From Deltaproteobacteria bacterium (GTDB taxonomy: Bacteria > Desulfobacterota_B > Binatia > UBA9968), in contig JACPSF010000161.1 of assembly GCA_016193385.1 (NCBI GenBank), positions 1 to 7,132 of the forward strand: DNA of 7,132 nt. Direction: 5' to 3'. The translations under genes and the position numbers were made by a program. Each line of letters opens with the position of its first letter. Within the stretch, counting starts at the first letter, position 1. Of this stretch, positions 4,751 through 7,132 are shown in pieces. The notes under the pieces are model-generated. The model saw only the letters and a program-made list of their open reading frames with translations, was not told where the DNA came from and searched no databases.

Positions 4751-5553
4751 CTTGATCCGGCTCCTGTTTCCACGCTTTCCTCGGAAAGCTCCTGGGCGAT
4801 GATCTCTTCCAACTCCTCTTCGTGGCGCAGGAAGGACTCCGAGAGCCTCTGGCGCGGGCGCGGCAGTTGTACTTCAATCATGGACCTTACTTTGGACGGG
4901 CGGCGGCTCAAGACCACGATGCGGTCGGAAAGGTAAACCGCTTCGCGCACGCTGTGGGTCACGAAGAGGATGGTCTTTCTCGTTTCGGCCCAGATCTCTA
5001 CCAGCATCTGCTGCAGGCTGGTGCGGGTCTGGGCATCCAGGGCCCCGAAAGGCTCGTCCATGAGCAACAGTTCCGGGGAGTAAGCCAGGGCGCGGGCAAT
5101 TCCCACGCGCTGCTTCATCCCCCCCGAGAGCCGGTGGGGAAAGATCTTCCCGAACTCTTCCAGCTTCACCATCTTGAGATAGCGCTGCACGATCCGATCG
5201 TGTTCGGAGGCTGGGATCCCCTTCATCTTGAGACCGAAGCAGATGTTGTTGCGCACGGTAAGCCAGGGAAACAGGGCGAATTCCTGAAAGACCACTCCTC
5301 GGTCCAGTCCCGGCGCGTCGATGGGGACTCCGTCCAGCAACACCTCTCCGGAGGTCTTGCCGTAGAGGCCCGCCAGGATCATGAGCAGCGTGGACTTCCC
5401 GCAGCCGCTGGGGCCGATGAGGGTGACGAGTTCTCCTGCGCCGACCTCCAGGTTGACGCCGTCGATGGCGACGAGATGGGAGATCCTGCCGAACCCCTCG
5501 TCGATCTGAAACACCTTGCGAAGATTACGGACGACGAGCTTGGGAGTCGCCAT
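4747..5553 (-). CDS. ABC transporter ATP-binding protein, NitT/TauT (SsuB/TauB-like) class
   Basis: This 268-residue ATPase drives a nitrate/sulfonate/taurine-type importer from the cytoplasmic face. All nucleotide-binding motifs are present in order: Walker A GPSGCGKST (47-55), Q-loop Q90 in VVFQEFALFPWLTV, ABC signature LSGGMKQR (142-149), Walker B LLLMDEP (162-168) and the H-loop H200 in FVTHSVREAVYLSDRI. Length and the FPWLTV and SVREAVYL signatures fit this subfamily, whose partners are encoded immediately upstream. ATG 5553 is chosen because MATPKLVVRNLRKVF begins the domain; the frame is open much farther upstream but only as a shadow of the permease. The permease stop lies two bases before the start, with GGGAG as ribosome site inside that gene. 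The acidic C-terminal tail (about 244-261) is ordinary. The substrate cannot be named from the ATPase. Confidence 0.93.
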   Translation of the reverse strand: MATPKLVVRNLRKVFQIDEGFGRISHLVAIDGVNLEVGAGELVTLIGPSGCGKSTLLMILAGLYGKTSGEVLLDGVPIDAPGLDRGVVFQEFALFPWLTVRNNICFGLKMKGIPASEHDRIVQRYLKMVKLEEFGKIFPHRLSGGMKQRVGIARALAYSPELLLMDEPFGALDAQTRTSLQQMLVEIWAETRKTILFVTHSVREAVYLSDRIVVLSRRPSKVRSMIEVQLPRPRQRLSESFLRHEEELEEIIAQELSEESVETGAGSR

Positions 5554-5555
5554 GG

Positions 5556-6395
5556 CTAAAGCTCCCTGATCATTCCCCAGCGCTGCACCGTGAAGATTTC
5601 CAGGGAGCGCAGCGCCACCCTCTCCAGGAGAAATCCGAGCACTCCGATCACGATGACCCCCGCGTACATGACGTCGGAGGCCAGGAAGGCGCGGGCCTCG
5701 AAGATGCGGAAGCCGATGCCGGTGCCGATGGAGGCCAGCATCTCGCCGGCCACCAGGATCCGCCAGGCCCGCGAGAAGCCCAGGCGGTACCCGGTGATGA
5801 TCGCCGGCAGGGAGGCCGGCACGAGCACCCGGTAGAAGAGCCTGGGGCCGGTGGCGCCGAGGGCCCGCCCGGCGTTGATGAGGGCGCTGTCCACCCCCTT
5901 CACCCCGCTCCACGTGTTCAGGCAGATCGTGAGGCTGGCCTCGAAGGCCAGGGTGACGATGATGGTCTTCTCCGTGAGCCCGAACCACAGGATCACGATG
6001 GGGAAGACGGCGATCCCGGGGATGGAGAGGAAGAAGTTCAGCGGCGGGATGGTCATGGCCTCGACGAAGCGGTTGGTGCCCATGAACAGCCCCACGACCG
6101 TGCCGAGGATCATGGCCAGGAGGACGCTGAAGAGCAGCCGCCAGAGGGAGTGCAGGACGTCGCGCACGAAGATCCCCTCCACCGTGAGCTCCCACATCTT
6201 GGCGAAGATCTCGGTGACCGGGGGGAACAGGGCCACGTGGATGACCTCCAGGCGGCCGACGATCTCCCAGAGCAGCAGGACCAGGAACAGGGGGAAGACG
6301 TTGTTGAAGAGCGCGGTGGCGTAGGCCCGGCCACGGGCCCGCACGGTGATGGGCCCGACCCCCCTGGCCAGGTCAGCGGGCTTCTCTATCGCCAT
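5556..6395 (-). CDS. ABC transporter permease, NitT/TauT (SsuC/TauC-like) class
   Basis: This 279-residue inner-membrane protein has about six hydrophobic segments, around residues 30-48, 85-106, 118-140, 143-160, 195-222 and 242-258. The loop INAGRALGATGPRLFYRVLVP (173-193) is the EAA-type motif that docks on the ATPase, with the conserved G and P in place. TIPPLNFFLSIPGIAVFPI is typical of the SsuC/TauC family. The start ATG 6395 gives a normal length; the ribosome site is weak, the best AGG lying about 16 bases upstream. GC content is visibly higher than in the genes that follow. Two copies would assemble with the ATPase dimer and receive substrate from the binding protein encoded upstream at 6564. 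It ends two bases before the ATPase start. Confidence 0.92.
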   Translation of the reverse strand: MAIEKPADLARGVGPITVRARGRAYATALFNNVFPLFLVLLLWEIVGRLEVIHVALFPPVTEIFAKMWELTVEGIFVRDVLHSLWRLLFSVLLAMILGTVVGLFMGTNRFVEAMTIPPLNFFLSIPGIAVFPIVILWFGLTEKTIIVTLAFEASLTICLNTWSGVKGVDSALINAGRALGATGPRLFYRVLVPASLPAIITGYRLGFSRAWRILVAGEMLASIGTGIGFRIFEARAFLASDVMYAGVIVIGVLGFLLERVALRSLEIFTVQRWGMIREL

Positions 6396-6563
6396 GGCAC
6401 TGCCGAGACCTCATCCCCTGGCCCGACCCGGTCTCCGGCCCTGGTCCGCGCGGCCTGCTACCGCAGCGCCCGGTCCACGAACGCTGTCCGTCACATTCTC
6501 CCCTGTGAGGCGGGCCCCCGCCTCCTCGCGCATCGCCCGCGGCCGGGCCCGCGCCGCGGCGCC
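6396..6563. other. GC-rich spacer with stem-loops between binding-protein and permease genes
   Basis: This 168-base spacer is the only sizeable gap inside the operon. It contains a hairpin GAGGCGG-GCCC-CCGCCTC (6507-6524; 7-bp stem), a smaller one GCCCG-CGGC-CGGGC (6535-6548), and a perfect 12-bp palindrome GCGCCGCGGCGC (6551-6562) immediately after the binding-protein stop. None is followed by T residues on the minus strand. Such structures after a binding-protein gene commonly protect its mRNA or lower downstream expression, so that binding protein exceeds permease. That role is inferred. Confidence 0.5.
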
Positions 6564-7132
6564 CTACCGGCCCCTCTGCGCCCGCTCCACGAAGCTGTTG
6601 TCCACCGCCTTCCGGAGGTCCGGGAGCTTGCGCAGCCGCTTCTGCTCGTACTGGATGCGGGCGCTGGCCATCGTATCCTCGATGTCCGCGTCGGAGACGG
6701 CCGCGCGGTCGAAGTGCGACCGGCCCAGCATGTCGCGGATCAGCTTGGGCTGGAGCTTCAGGCCCTCGCGGGCGAAGAAGGCGGACATGACCTCCGCCAC
6801 CTCGTCCTTGTTCTCGTGGATGTACTTCAGCGTCTTCACCCAGGCGTTGGCGAATCGCTGGACCGTCTCCGTCTTGCCCCTGATCACGTTGTCGGTCGTC
6901 ATCACGAAGAACGGGTAGGTCACCTTCAACGGCTCGGCGATCTCCTTCGGGCCCAGGATGGCGCGCCCCAGCTTCTTATCCAGGATCACGCTCGCAAACG
7001 GGTCCCACGCGATCCCCCCCTCGACCGACTTCGACTCGAAGGCGGCCGGGATCTGCTCGGTGTCCATGTTCCTGATCTTGAAGGACGCCTTCTCGTCGAT
7101 CCCCTTCAGGGCGAGGTAGCGGAGCCAGACCG
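6564..7132 (-). CDS. ABC transporter substrate-binding protein, NMT1/SsuA-like (N-terminus beyond window)
   Basis: The frame enters from the right edge, giving 188 complete codons (from 7130) before the stop at 6566-6564. This is the C-terminal part of a periplasmic or lipid-anchored binding protein of the nitrate/sulfonate/taurine (NMT1-like) type, usually 320-340 residues. Visible hallmarks are IPAAFESKSVEGGIAWDPFA (27-46), where family members have the ligand-lining 'D-x-x-x-x-WEP' stretch, then YPFFVMTTDNVIRGK and VQRFANAWVKTLKYIHENKD, the helix-rich second lobe. The signal peptide lies outside the window. It would capture the substrate and deliver it to the permease encoded 168 bases downstream. 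The substrate cannot be read from this fragment. An in-frame ATG at 7067 is internal and not the start. Confidence 0.85.
   Translation of the reverse strand, partial: VWLRYLALKGIDEKASFKIRNMDTEQIPAAFESKSVEGGIAWDPFASVILDKKLGRAILGPKEIAEPLKVTYPFFVMTTDNVIRGKTETVQRFANAWVKTLKYIHENKDEVAEVMSAFFAREGLKLQPKLIRDMLGRSHFDRAAVSDADIEDTMASARIQYEQKRLRKLPDLRKAVDNSFVERAQRGR

Noticed and set aside
3510..5559. Long plus-strand open frames opposite the cupin, oxidoreductase, creatininase and ATPase genes
   Set aside because: They are antisense shadows produced by high-GC codon use; the minus-strand frames carry all the conserved motifs.
5554..6195. Long N-terminal extension of the ATPase frame into the permease gene
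   Set aside because: The extension is an arginine/proline-rich shadow of the permease; ABC-ATPase homology starts at ATG 5553.

Overview
The window holds three gene blocks, all read from the minus strand, and looks like an accessory region of an uncultivated bacterium. No gene fixes the phylum. The GC-rich NitT/TauT-type transporter genes and the mix of creatininase, Gfo/Idh and cupin genes would fit soil or groundwater lineages of the Methylomirabilota, Rokubacteria or deltaproteobacterial kind, but that is a guess.

Block 1 (1-690) is a type II toxin-antitoxin pair. A ribbon-helix-helix antitoxin of FitA/VapB type overlaps a PIN-domain (VapC-like) toxin by one base; the toxin runs off the left edge. 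A near-consensus promoter lies just upstream, with a 13-bp palindrome over its -10 box, as expected for an autoregulated module.

Block 2 (717-2803) is a compact three-gene unit of lower GC. In transcription order it has an unrecognised 225-residue protein with a nearly perfect Shine-Dalgarno and a GTG start, a 240-residue protein ending in a DUF5678-like domain, and a small retropepsin-like aspartic protease (DTGS motif). Its leader carries an extended -10 element and a 25-bp inverted repeat. An 11-bp inverted repeat sits at the two outer edges of the unit. This is the best candidate for an undescribed system.

A 411-base stretch without a clear gene (2804-3214) separates it from Block 3 (3215-7132). 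Block 3 is a tightly packed operon that enters from the right edge: substrate-binding protein (partial), GC-rich spacer with stem-loops, permease, ATPase, creatininase-family fragment, Gfo/Idh/MocA oxidoreductase fragment and cupin. The first three genes form an importer of the nitrate/sulfonate/taurine class. The next genes would process or accompany the imported compound.

The clearest anomaly is at about 4379-4385. A creatininase gene, intact up to about residue 123, joins out of frame to a Gfo/Idh gene that lacks its N-terminal nucleotide-binding half. Both enzymes are broken by one junction, so this is either an internal deletion or an assembly chimera.
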